Source of the DNA: Actinoallomurus sp048498315
Lineage (GTDB): Bacteria; Actinomycetota; Actinomycetes; Streptosporangiales; Streptosporangiaceae
Reading direction: 5' to 3'
NCBI GenBank assembly: GCA_048498315.1
Contig: JBEHYF010000002.1
Coordinates: forward strand, 46,460-110,459
Length of the DNA: 64,000 nucleotides
Shown here one piece after another: positions 1-7,429 of the stretch. Below the pieces are notes generated by a model. It saw only the letters and a list, made by a program, of their open reading frames with translations. It was not told where the DNA came from and searched no databases. Positions within the stretch are counted from its first letter, which is position 1. The number at the start of each line of letters is the position of its first letter. Position numbers and translations under genes: made by a program.

Positions 1-513
1 GCGACCGCGGCGACGTCGGAGGAGGACCCCTCCGACACCTTCCAGCGGCTGCTGGCCGACCTGCGCACCCGCGACGACCAGGGCCGGCATCGGCGCATCG
101 CCGTCGTCGTCACCAAGGCCGATCTGCTGCGCGAGACGTCGGCCGGGCGCGGCGTCGAGGACGACGTGCGCGGCTGGCTGGAGGCCGTCGGCCTGGGCAA
201 CACCGTCCGCACGCTCGAACGCACCGCCGCCGAGGTCCGCTACTTCGCCTCCGGCCTGGACACGCCGCCGGCCGCGCTGGCCGGCCTGTTCGGGTGGGCC
301 GCGGGGCTGCCACTGGACGGCGTCGATCCGGCGTTCGACGACCGGCCCGCCGTGGCCGGTGCGCCGGGCGGGCGAGCCGCGCCGGCGCGGCCGGACCGGC
401 GGATCCCCCTCGGCCACCGGGTCGGCCGCGGCGTCCTGCTCACCGCGCTCACCGTGCTCGGCCCGGCCACGGTGGCCCTGCTCGGCATGGCGGCGTACGT
501 CCGGCTGCACTGA
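1..513 (+). CDS. C-terminal part of a GTPase-like protein with a terminal membrane helix (5' end outside window)
   Basis: The frame is open from the first base and ends with TGA at 511-513, so the N-terminus lies outside. About 40 residues in, the run VVVTKADLL matches the NKxD-type guanine-specificity motif of P-loop GTPases, here TKAD, after a hydrophobic beta strand. The last 25 residues form a single hydrophobic segment (LLTALTVLGPATVALLGMAA) with a short charged tail, suggesting membrane anchoring. In actinomycetes, proteins with this layout are often TRAFAC double-GTPase proteins next to gliding or effector genes. That assignment is inference because Walker A is not visible. Confidence 0.55.
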   Translation, partial: ATAATSEEDPSDTFQRLLADLRTRDDQGRHRRIAVVVTKADLLRETSAGRGVEDDVRGWLEAVGLGNTVRTLERTAAEVRYFASGLDTPPAALAGLFGWAAGLPLDGVDPAFDDRPAVAGAPGGRAAPARPDRRIPLGHRVGRGVLLTALTVLGPATVALLGMAAYVRLH

Positions 514-813
514 GCGCGGGTCTCCCCGGCCCTCGCGACCCTCGCAGGTCCGGAGCGCGGCGCGGCCGGCGTCCCCGCAGGACCCGCGTCCCAGTCCCGC
601 GTCCCCGCAGCGCGCCGGTGCCGGGCGCCCGTGCCGGGCGCGGCGGTGCCGGGCGCGGCGGCCGGGCGAGCCGGGGAGAGGCCATGCCGGTCCGGGACGG
701 CGGTCGTCACCGGGGCGCGCGGAGGCGATGGCGACACCGGGCGTGGCGATCCGGTACCCGTGCCTACGGCGTGCCGGGGTGAACTTCCGGGCGGCCCGGG
801 TAACGCTGACGGT
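514..813. other. Non-coding spacer
   Basis: Very GC-rich stretch between the GTPase-like gene and the oxidoreductase pair. The open frames that cross it are Arg/Pro/Ala-rich shadows with no recognisable domain. I see no clear promoter or hairpin. Confidence 0.4.
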
Positions 814-1740
814 GTGAAAGCCATAGCGATGAACCGATACGGCGGACCGGACGTGCTCGAGCTCACCGATCTGCCCGATCCGAAGGTGGGCCCGGACTCC
901 GTGCTGGTACGGGCCAAGGCGGCCGGGGTCAACCCGGTGGACTGGAAGATCCGGGAGGGCTACCTGGACGGCCTGTTCCCCACCCACTTCCCCGTCATCC
1001 CGGGATGGGATCTGGCGGGCGTGGTCGAGCGGGTCGGCCCGGCGGTCAGCGAGTTCTCCCCCGGCGACGAGGTGATCGGCTACGTGCGCGAGGACCACAT
1101 CGGCCGCGGCACGTACGCCGAGCTGGTCGCCGCGCCGGTGCGCACGCTCGGCCGCAAGCCGGCGAGCCTGTCGTGGGCGCAGGCGGCCGGGCTCCCGCTC
1201 GCCGGGCTCACCGCCTACCAGGCGCTGACCAAGGCGCTGTCGGTCACCGCCGAGGACACCGTGCTGATCCACGCCGCGGCCGGCGGCGTCGGCTCCTACG
1301 CGGTGCAGATCGCCCGCGTGAAGGGCGCGCGCGTCATCGGCACGGCGAGCCCGCGCAACCACGACTACCTGCGCGAGCTGGGCGCCGAGCCGGTCGAGTA
1401 CGGCCCCGGGCTCGCCGACCGCGTCCGGCGGATGGCGCCGGGCGGCGTCAGCGCCGCCCTGGACCTCGTCGGCGGGGAGGCCGGCCGGGTCACCCCGGAC
1501 CTGCTGACCGACAAGGGCCGCTGGGCGTCGATCGTCGATCCGTCCGTGATCGGGCGCGGCGGCCGCTACGTCTTCGTCCGGCCCGACCCGACCGACCTGT
1601 CGGCGCTGGCCGGTCTCGTGGACGACGGCCGGCTGACCGTCACCGTGGCGGAGACGTTCCCGCTCGGCGAGGCGGCGGAGGCGCAGCGGCGCAGCGCCGA
1701 GGGCCACGCCCGGGGCAAGATCGTGCTGGAGATCGCGTGA
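814..1740 (+). CDS. Zinc-independent quinone/NADP-dependent oxidoreductase (MDR superfamily)
   Basis: 308 residues from a GTG at 814. The open frame extends further upstream, but family similarity begins at VKAIAMNRYGG. The N-terminal GroES-like fold contains GVNPVDWKIREG and PGWDLAGVV. The central Rossmann motif is HAAAGGVGSYAVQIAR, with the AGGVG nucleotide loop. The zinc-ligand pattern of classical alcohol dehydrogenases is missing, as in the quinone oxidoreductase/zeta-crystallin group. It probably reduces enones or quinones with NADPH in the cytosol; the substrate cannot be told from sequence. It overlaps the next gene by four bases (GTGA), so the two are probably translated together. 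Confidence 0.85.
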   Translation: MKAIAMNRYGGPDVLELTDLPDPKVGPDSVLVRAKAAGVNPVDWKIREGYLDGLFPTHFPVIPGWDLAGVVERVGPAVSEFSPGDEVIGYVREDHIGRGTYAELVAAPVRTLGRKPASLSWAQAAGLPLAGLTAYQALTKALSVTAEDTVLIHAAAGGVGSYAVQIARVKGARVIGTASPRNHDYLRELGAEPVEYGPGLADRVRRMAPGGVSAALDLVGGEAGRVTPDLLTDKGRWASIVDPSVIGRGGRYVFVRPDPTDLSALAGLVDDGRLTVTVAETFPLGEAAEAQRRSAEGHARGKIVLEIA

Positions 1741-2396
1741 AGGTGGTGATCGCGGGCGGCCACGGCAAGGTCGCCCTGCTGCTGGAGCGGCTGCTCGCCG
1801 GGCACGGCGACGGCGTCGTCGGCCTCATCCGGAACCCGGCGCAGTCCGACGACGTCCGGGCGACGGGCGCGGCACCGATCGTATGCGACCTGGAGTCGGC
1901 GAGCGTCGACGAGGTCGCCGTGCACCTGGACGGGGCCGACGCGGTCGTGTTCGCCGCCGGCGCCGGGCCGGGCAGCGGTGCCGCGCGCAAGGACACCGTC
2001 GATCGCGCCGCCTCCGTGCTGCTCGCCGACGCCGCCCAGCGGGCCGGCGTTCGCCGGTTCCTGCAGATCTCCACGATGGGGGCCGGCAGGCCCGCGGACC
2101 CGGGCCGGGGCGAGGTGTGGGCGGCCTACGTGGCGGCGAAGACGGCCGCGGAGGAGGATCTGAAGACCCGCGATCTCGACTGGACCATCCTGCGTCCGGG
2201 CGGGCTGACCGACGAGCCGGGCTCCGGGCGGGTGCTGCTGGCCGGGTCCGTGCCGCCCGGCAGGGTGCCGCGCGCCGACGTGGCCGCGGTGCTCGCCGCC
2301 TTCCTCGACGCGCCCGGGACGTCGGGCCGCACGCTGGAGCTCGTCGGCGGCGGCACCCCGATCGCCGAGGCCGTCGCGGTGCACGCCGGCCGCTGA
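1737..2396 (+). CDS. NAD(P)-binding atypical SDR (NmrA/YwnB-like)
   Basis: 219 residues. The GTG start at 1737 overlaps the TGA of the upstream oxidoreductase. The N-terminus has the atypical SDR dinucleotide loop (VVIAGGHGKVALLL), followed by VFAAGAGPGSG. The run AYVAAKTAAEEDLKTRDLDW resembles the YxxxK-E-LR-S region of YwnB and NmrA-type proteins, and WTILRPGGLTDEPGSG is the usual substrate-loop signature. Likely a small cytosolic reductase or sensor of NAD(P). Its pairing with the MDR reductase suggests a shared redox task that I cannot name. Confidence 0.8.
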   Translation: MKVVIAGGHGKVALLLERLLAGHGDGVVGLIRNPAQSDDVRATGAAPIVCDLESASVDEVAVHLDGADAVVFAAGAGPGSGAARKDTVDRAASVLLADAAQRAGVRRFLQISTMGAGRPADPGRGEVWAAYVAAKTAAEEDLKTRDLDWTILRPGGLTDEPGSGRVLLAGSVPPGRVPRADVAAVLAAFLDAPGTSGRTLELVGGGTPIAEAVAVHAGR

Positions 2397-2436
2397 TACG
2401 TCCGGTCCTCCGCCGGCCCGGAGGGCCGGACGTATC
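2395..2436 (+). terminator. Hairpin terminator after the oxidoreductase pair
   Basis: A 17-bp stem with one mismatch, left arm 2395-2411 and right arm 2420-2436, starts right at the stop codon of the SDR gene. There is no T-tract, as is usual for GC-rich actinomycete terminators. Confidence 0.7.
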
Positions 2437-3055
2437 GGCGTCGGCACCCGCGCGCATTCCACGACGTCGCCGGGCGGGCCGGGCGGCGTCCGGCGTGGCC
2501 CGAGCCGGCTCAGAACGGGGCGCGCCGGTTCGCACCTGTCCACCTCAGTGCCCGCGCCGGTCGGCGCCGGTCAGCGTCAGTGCCGCACCGTCCCGAGCCG
2601 GTCCGCGTCAGTGCCCACGCCGGTCAGCGTCGGTCAGCGCCGGCATCCGCGCCGGGGTCAGCGCCGGTTTCGCGCCGGTCCGCGTCAGCGCGGCGCACAC
2701 GGCGCTCCGTACGCCTGATTCGCGGCAGCGTCACCACCGCCCCGCGGTGACCGGGGGGTCGTGCGTGGTGCGCGCCGTCCCTGACGGGCCCTGTCGCAGC
2801 AGCCGACAATGCCGTATACATCACTTTTTCGGCGGGAATACACCGCCGGCACCGGCCCTATGGCCGAGACACTACGGTCCGGCCGAATCCCGCGTCCTCG
2901 CACGTCAGAACCGATCTTTTCGACGTTCGAGCGCCATCTCGGCAACGCGGCGGCTACGCTGCGTAGGTAGATCGTGGCTGGCTTTCGCTTGGCACTCCGT
3001 TGCCGTTCTGAGGAAGCTTCGGCTAGATTGCGCCGTAATCGGGCTGTGACAACCT
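2437..3055. other. Long non-coding region with degenerate repeats
   Basis: About 600 bases without a convincing gene. From about 2530 to 2700 a degenerate unit built on GCCGGTCAGCGTCAGTGCC recurs several times, giving repetitive shadow frames. From about 2810 base composition drops (for example TATACATCACTTTTTC), which could hold the promoter of the downstream riboswitch transcript. Confidence 0.5.
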
Positions 3056-3209
3056 CCAGCCAGGGGGTTGCAGGCCGACCGCCTAATCCCGCGCCGCGGC
3101 CAGTGTCGCGGGAGCCGGGGACCCACCTGTCCCTCGGGGTGAATCCGTGCAGAACGGTAGGGCTTCTCCTGGCCCGAACCCGTCAGCTAACCCGGTAGGC
3201 GGCCTAAGG
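3056..3209 (+). promoter_or_regulatory. ydaO-type c-di-AMP riboswitch upstream of the CHAP-domain gene
   Basis: The leader carries hallmark conserved blocks of the ydaO/yuaA riboswitch: GAGCCGGGGACCCA, GGGGTGAATCC, a GTAGGGC block, and the 3' element CCCGAACCCGTCAGCTAACC followed by GGTAGGCGG. It lies directly before the ribosome site of the peptidase-like gene at 3216. The 3' 46 or so bases are identical to those of the second copy near 4680-4725. This RNA class binds c-di-AMP and in actinobacteria commonly controls cell-wall hydrolase genes, usually turning them off when c-di-AMP is high. The 5' boundary is approximate. Confidence 0.92.
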
Positions 3210-3215
3210 GGAGAT

Positions 3216-4187
3216 ATGGATTCGATAGGTCAGAAGCTGCTAAAGGTCGCCAAGAGCCAGCTCGGCTATCACGAGAAGGCCGACGGCTACACGAAATACG
3301 GCGACTGGTACGGCAAACACGTCGACAAGGATTCTTATTACAAGACCGCCCCCTGGTGCGATATGTTCCTCGCCTGGGCGGCCGACCAGGCCGGTGTCGA
3401 AGACTGGACCGGCGAATTCGCCTCGACCCCCGACCATGCGAAGTGGTTCCAGAAGCACCATGCGTGGGGTCACACTCCCGAGCCCGGGGCGATCGTCTTC
3501 TTCTCCTGGTCCGGCGGCAAGAGCATCGGCGACATCGAACACGTCGGCATCGTCGAGAAGGTCGACGGCCACACGCTGCACACCATCGAGGCCAACCACA
3601 ACAACATGCTCGCCCGGGCCGTCCGCGACACCAGCCAGGTCGTCGGGTACGGCTACCCGTCCAAGGTCAAGGTGAAGATCGCCTCGCCGGCGGCCGAGGC
3701 CAGGTACGTTCCCAAGCACGCCGCTCCTCCGCCGGCCGCGGACCAGGTCGGCAAGGACACCCAGCTCGTGCACGAGGCGCAGGCGGCCGCGCACCACGAC
3801 GCGCCGCCGCCTCCGATGCCCGACCAGCAGACCGCGCTGACCGGGCTCCTCGCCGTGGTGCTGTTCGGAACCGTCGCGCTCGCACTCGGCAAGTCGAAGG
3901 TGCGCGTGCCGGTGCCCGCGCCCAACGTGCGCATCCGCAAGCGCGGCAAGCACCACCGCACGCCCGTCGAGCTGCCCGCCGACGTCAGCCCGGCCGACCT
4001 GGAGGCCGCCGACGCCGGCACGGTGGTCATGCCGGCGCTGTCCGCGAAGGCCGCCGCGATGGCCGAGGACAAGGAGTTCTGGGGCAAGATCGCCGAGCTG
4101 GAGGAGGACGTCGAGCTGGCGTTCTGGAACGCCCTCCACGCCGCGGTGTCGGAGTCCACGCTCGAGATCGAGGGCGCGGACGTCTGA
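3216..4187 (+). CDS. CHAP-domain cell-wall amidase/endopeptidase with internal membrane segment
   Basis: 323 residues from ATG 3216, a few bases after a GGGGA ribosome site. The N-terminal 150 residues are a CHAP domain: catalytic Cys in APWCDMFLAW, His in IEHVGIVEKVDG and a polar third residue in HTIEANHNN. A Pro/Ala-rich linker follows, then one hydrophobic segment (about 210-230, LTGLLAVVLFGTVALALG), then a basic tail of about 90 residues. There is no N-terminal signal peptide, which is unusual for a wall hydrolase. Export might use the internal helix as a reverse anchor or another route. The c-di-AMP riboswitch in the leader supports a wall-remodelling role. Confidence 0.85.
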   Translation: MDSIGQKLLKVAKSQLGYHEKADGYTKYGDWYGKHVDKDSYYKTAPWCDMFLAWAADQAGVEDWTGEFASTPDHAKWFQKHHAWGHTPEPGAIVFFSWSGGKSIGDIEHVGIVEKVDGHTLHTIEANHNNMLARAVRDTSQVVGYGYPSKVKVKIASPAAEARYVPKHAAPPPAADQVGKDTQLVHEAQAAAHHDAPPPPMPDQQTALTGLLAVVLFGTVALALGKSKVRVPVPAPNVRIRKRGKHHRTPVELPADVSPADLEAADAGTVVMPALSAKAAAMAEDKEFWGKIAELEEDVELAFWNALHAAVSESTLEIEGADV

Positions 4188-4196
4188 TCCCGTACC

Positions 4197-4231
4197 GGCC
4201 CGCTTCCCGGCTCCTTCCCGGGAGGCGGGCC
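4197..4231 (+). terminator. Hairpin terminator after the CHAP-domain gene
   Basis: GC-rich inverted repeat, left arm about 4197-4210 and right arm about 4218-4231 with one mismatch, ten bases after the stop codon. Confidence 0.6.
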
Positions 4232-4540
4232 GCGTCGTCTCCACATCCCGGGTCGCCGCCCGCCCTCGTCTCCGCCCACGCGTCGCCGCCCGCGCGCTGA
4301 GGGCACGCGGTCGCCGGCCCACCGCCGTGCGCTCGCGCCGCGCCCCGGCTCCGCCATACCCGTCCCGCTTCCCGCCCGTGCGGCGGCGTGTCCGGAGCGA
4401 CACTAGGCGTAACGGGCCAGGCTTCCATCACCCAGAGTGACCATCCTCGGGCCGAGCAGGCCATCTCCGCGTGTTCGTGCCCGCCGTCCGGTCACGATCC
4501 GTTAATCTCCACCGAGTCACCGGCCGAGGTCCGGCCGGAC
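4232..4540. other. Non-coding spacer
   Basis: About 310 bases between the CHAP gene terminator and the second riboswitch. No gene-like frame is visible. A promoter for the NlpC/P60 transcript is expected in the less GC-rich part around 4400-4510, but I cannot place its elements. Confidence 0.4.
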
Positions 4541-4728
4541 CGCCGAATCGCCCGTCGCGCAGCCAGCGCGCCGGGGAGCCGGGGACCCACCCGCGGAAGC
4601 TCACGGGACGCCGTCCCGCGAACGCGCATGTCTCCGTACCGGGGTGAATCCGTGGCCGCCGCAGCGGCGCCCGGTAGGGCTTCTCCTGGCCCGAACCCGT
4701 CAGCTAACCCGGTAGGCGGCCGAGGAGA
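4541..4728 (+). promoter_or_regulatory. ydaO-type c-di-AMP riboswitch upstream of the NlpC/P60 gene
   Basis: Second copy of the aptamer: GAGCCGGGGACCCA at about 4575, GGGGTGAATCCGTGG at about 4640, CGGTAGGGC, then CCCGAACCCGTCAGCTAACC and GGTAGGCGG before the AGGAGAGGAG ribosome site. The 3' half matches the copy at 3056-3209, while the variable stem (about 4590-4630) is longer and different in sequence. The aptamer ends about 12 bases before the start codon, so control of translation or of early termination is possible. The 5' boundary is approximate. Confidence 0.92.
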
Positions 4729-4739
4729 GGAGCAACCGT

Positions 4740-5762
4740 ATGGATCCTTCGCGCCCCGCTGATACGCATGATCCTCATCATCCACCGAAGGCGGCGGCAC
4801 GCCGGCGTCCGGCCGTCGTGACCGCCGCCGTCCTTCTCGCCGGGATCGCGCTGCCGCCGGCGGCCGCCGCCCAGGCCCGCCCCGGCCCGCGCATCGAGGC
4901 GCTGCGGCAGCGCGCCGACCAGCTCGGCACCCGGCTCGAGCAGCTCACCGAGCAGTACGACGGGCTGCGGGTGCGGCTGGCGCAGGCGCAGCGCGCCGCC
5001 GCCGTCGCCGACGCGACCTCCGCGCGCGCCACGAAGGCGCTGCGCGCCGTGCAGCGCAAGGTCGGCCGGTTCGCGGCGCAGCGCTACATGAACGGCGCGG
5101 ACGACGGCGTCCCCGTGCTGCTGTCGACGTCCGACCCGCGGGCGCTCCTCGACCGGGCCAGCACCCTGCACTACTTCACGCAGCAGGACGACGCCCAGGT
5201 GCGGCAGCTCACCCGGGCGATTCAGAACGCCGAGCGCGCCGGGCAGGACGCCCGCGACCGCGCCGCGCAGGCGCGCTGCCTCAAGGCGCAGCTCGCCCGG
5301 CAGCGCGCCGCGATCCGCCAGGAGCTGGACAGGGTACGCGGGCCGCTGCTGAAGGACGCCGTCGACCGGGCCGACCGGGGCGAGAAGATCCCGCCGATCC
5401 CCGGCGGCAACAGCAAGGCGCTGGGCGCGGTGCGCGCGGCGCTGTCGCAGCTCGGCGTCCCGTACGTGTGGGGCGGCGCGACGCCGGGCAGGGGCTTCGA
5501 CTGCTCCGGCCTCACCATGTGGGCCTACAAACAGGTCGGCATCAACCTGCCGCACTACGGCGGCGACCAGTGGAACGCCGGCGTGCACGTCTCGCGGGAC
5601 CAGCTCGAACCGGGCGACCTGGTCTTCTTCTACTCCGACATCCACCACATGGGGATGTACATCGGCGACGGCAAATTCGTGCACGCCCCGCACACCGGTG
5701 ACCGGGTGCGGATCTCGGACCTGTCCAGCCGCCCGTTCGCCGGCGCCGTACGCGTCGTCTGA
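4740..5762 (+). CDS. Secreted NlpC/P60 peptidoglycan endopeptidase with coiled-coil domain
   Basis: 340 residues from ATG 4740, behind AGGAGAGGAG. Residues 20-42 are a hydrophobic signal (VVTAAVLLAGIALPPAAAAQ). Residues 45-210 are a charged heptad-like coiled coil, as in RipA/CwlO-type hydrolases that need activation by FtsEX or partners. The C-terminal 120 residues are NlpC/P60: catalytic Cys in GFDCSGLTMWAYKQVG, His in HHMGMYIGDG and a third His in KFVHAPHTGD. It probably cleaves D-iGlu/meso-DAP stem-peptide bonds outside the membrane. The c-di-AMP riboswitch links it to osmotic or dormancy control. Confidence 0.93.
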   Translation: MDPSRPADTHDPHHPPKAAARRRPAVVTAAVLLAGIALPPAAAAQARPGPRIEALRQRADQLGTRLEQLTEQYDGLRVRLAQAQRAAAVADATSARATKALRAVQRKVGRFAAQRYMNGADDGVPVLLSTSDPRALLDRASTLHYFTQQDDAQVRQLTRAIQNAERAGQDARDRAAQARCLKAQLARQRAAIRQELDRVRGPLLKDAVDRADRGEKIPPIPGGNSKALGAVRAALSQLGVPYVWGGATPGRGFDCSGLTMWAYKQVGINLPHYGGDQWNAGVHVSRDQLEPGDLVFFYSDIHHMGMYIGDGKFVHAPHTGDRVRISDLSSRPFAGAVRVV

Positions 5763-5781
5763 TCCCACCGAACCGCCGTCT

Positions 5782-5811
5782 GGGACCGGCCGACTGGGGG
5801 CGGCCGGTCCC
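5782..5811 (+). terminator. Hairpin terminator after the NlpC/P60 gene
   Basis: Perfect 11-bp stem (5782-5792 with 5801-5811) and an 8-base loop, 20 bases after the stop. It lies between convergent genes and could serve both strands. Confidence 0.75.
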
Positions 5812-5889
5812 GGACGGTCTCACGTCGCGTTCACCGCTCCGCACCGCTCCGGCCCGCGCCGGAGAGTACGTTCGCCTGGGGCGCCGCGG

Positions 5890-7230
5890 TCACTTCCCGG
5901 TGCGATACATCTCCGCGACCATGAAGGCCAGGTCGAGCGCCTGCCCGCGGTTGAGGCGCGGGTCGCAGGCCGTCTCGTAGCGCTGGTGCAGGTCGTCCTC
6001 GACGATCTCGTGGCCGCCGCCGACGCACTCGGTGACGTCGTCGCCGGTGAACTCGATGTGCACGCCGCCCGGGTGGGTGCCGAGGGCGCGGTGCACCTCG
6101 AAGAAGCCGGCGACCTCGTCGAGTACGTCGTCGAACCGCCGGGTCTTGTAGCCGCTCTCCGACTCGAACGTGTTGCCGTGCATCGGGTCGCAGACCCAGG
6201 CGACCTGGGCGCCGCTGGCGGTGACCTTCTCCACGAGCGGGGGCAGCGCGTCACGGACCTTCTTCGCGCCCATACGGATGACGAACGTGAGCCGGCCCGG
6301 CTCGCGCTCGGGGTCGAGCCGGTCGATCAGCGCCAGCGCATCTTCGGCCGTCGCAGTGGGGCCCAGCTTGACGCCGATGGGGTTGCGGATGTGCCGCATG
6401 AACTCCACGTGCGCGCCGTCGATCTGCCGCGTGCGCTCGCCGATCCACAGGAAGTGCGCGGAGACGTCGTACGGCAGTCCGGAGCGGGAGTCGATGCGGG
6501 TCAGCGGACGCTCGTAGTCGAGCAGCAGCGCCTCATGGCTGGAGTACACCTCGACCCGGTGGAACTCCTCCGGGTCGGCACCGGCGGCGTGCATGAACGC
6601 CAGCGCCCGGTCGATCTCGCCGGCCAGCCGCTCGTACCGGCGGCCCGCGGGGCTCTCGGCCACGAAGTCGTGGTTCCAGGCGTGCACCTGGCGCAGGTCG
6701 GCGTAGCCGCCCTGGGTGAAGGCACGGGTGAGGTTCAAGGTGACGGCCGCGGCGTGGTAGGCGCGCAGCAGCCGCTGCGGGTCGGGGGTGCGGGCCTCGG
6801 GGGTGAAGTCGAAACCGTTGATCATGTCGCCGCGGTAGGCCGGCAGCTCGACGCCGCCGCGCACCTCGACCGGCTTGGAGCGCGGCTTGGCGAACTGCCC
6901 CGCCATGCGGCCGATCTTGACGACCGGCACGCTCGCGGCGTACGTCAGCACGACGGCCATCTGCAGGAGCGTCTTGAGCTTGTTGCGCACGTCGTCGGCG
7001 GTCGCGCCACTGAACGTCTCGGCGCAGTCGCCGCCCTGCAGGACGAACGCCTCGCCGCGCGCCACCGCGGCCAGGTGGGCCTTGAGCCGGTCGCATTCGC
7101 CGGCGAAGACGAGCGGCGGGAGCTTGGCCAGCGCGGCGGCGATCTCGCGCAGCCGCGCCGGGTCGGGCCAGTCGGGTTGCTGCGCCGCCGGGAGATCACG
7201 CCAGGTGTCGAGCAGGTCCACGAGACCCAA
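5890..7230 (-). CDS. aroG: Class II 3-deoxy-7-phosphoheptulonate (DAHP) synthase
   Basis: 446 residues, close to the 460 of Mycobacterium AroG. It joins phosphoenolpyruvate and erythrose 4-phosphate in the first step of the shikimate pathway. Class II signatures are present: LQGGDCAETF near residue 68 with the metal-binding Cys, VKIGRMAGQFAKPRS, DPMHGNT for the metal His, and HPGGVHIEFTGDDVTEC. The start given is a TTG at 7230; no strong ribosome site precedes it, so the true start is less certain than the identity. It stands alone here, as in many actinomycetes, convergent with the NlpC/P60 gene. Confidence 0.95.
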   Translation of the reverse strand: MGLVDLLDTWRDLPAAQQPDWPDPARLREIAAALAKLPPLVFAGECDRLKAHLAAVARGEAFVLQGGDCAETFSGATADDVRNKLKTLLQMAVVLTYAASVPVVKIGRMAGQFAKPRSKPVEVRGGVELPAYRGDMINGFDFTPEARTPDPQRLLRAYHAAAVTLNLTRAFTQGGYADLRQVHAWNHDFVAESPAGRRYERLAGEIDRALAFMHAAGADPEEFHRVEVYSSHEALLLDYERPLTRIDSRSGLPYDVSAHFLWIGERTRQIDGAHVEFMRHIRNPIGVKLGPTATAEDALALIDRLDPEREPGRLTFVIRMGAKKVRDALPPLVEKVTASGAQVAWVCDPMHGNTFESESGYKTRRFDDVLDEVAGFFEVHRALGTHPGGVHIEFTGDDVTECVGGGHEIVEDDLHQRYETACDPRLNRGQALDLAFMVAEMYRTGK

Positions 7231-7429
7231 GCGTAGCGAGCGGCCGGCAAACGCGGGTCATGCAACCTGCGTATTCACCCCTGGTATCCCCGCCGACGTC
7301 CCATGATCCGTGGATGGGGTGTCAAAGGCCCGGCGAGCCGCCGGTGATCGCCTTCCCGCTCGGCCGCTCCGGAACTCTGAGATGATGAGCGGACCTTGCA
7401 GATCGCCGACGACGCATGAGGTTTCCCAT

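Noticed and set aside
631..813. N-terminal extension of the oxidoreductase
   Set aside because: No family similarity upstream of GTG 814 and composition typical of a shadow frame.
2530..2700. Possible CRISPR-like repeats
   Set aside because: Units are degenerate, without regular spacers or neighbouring cas genes.
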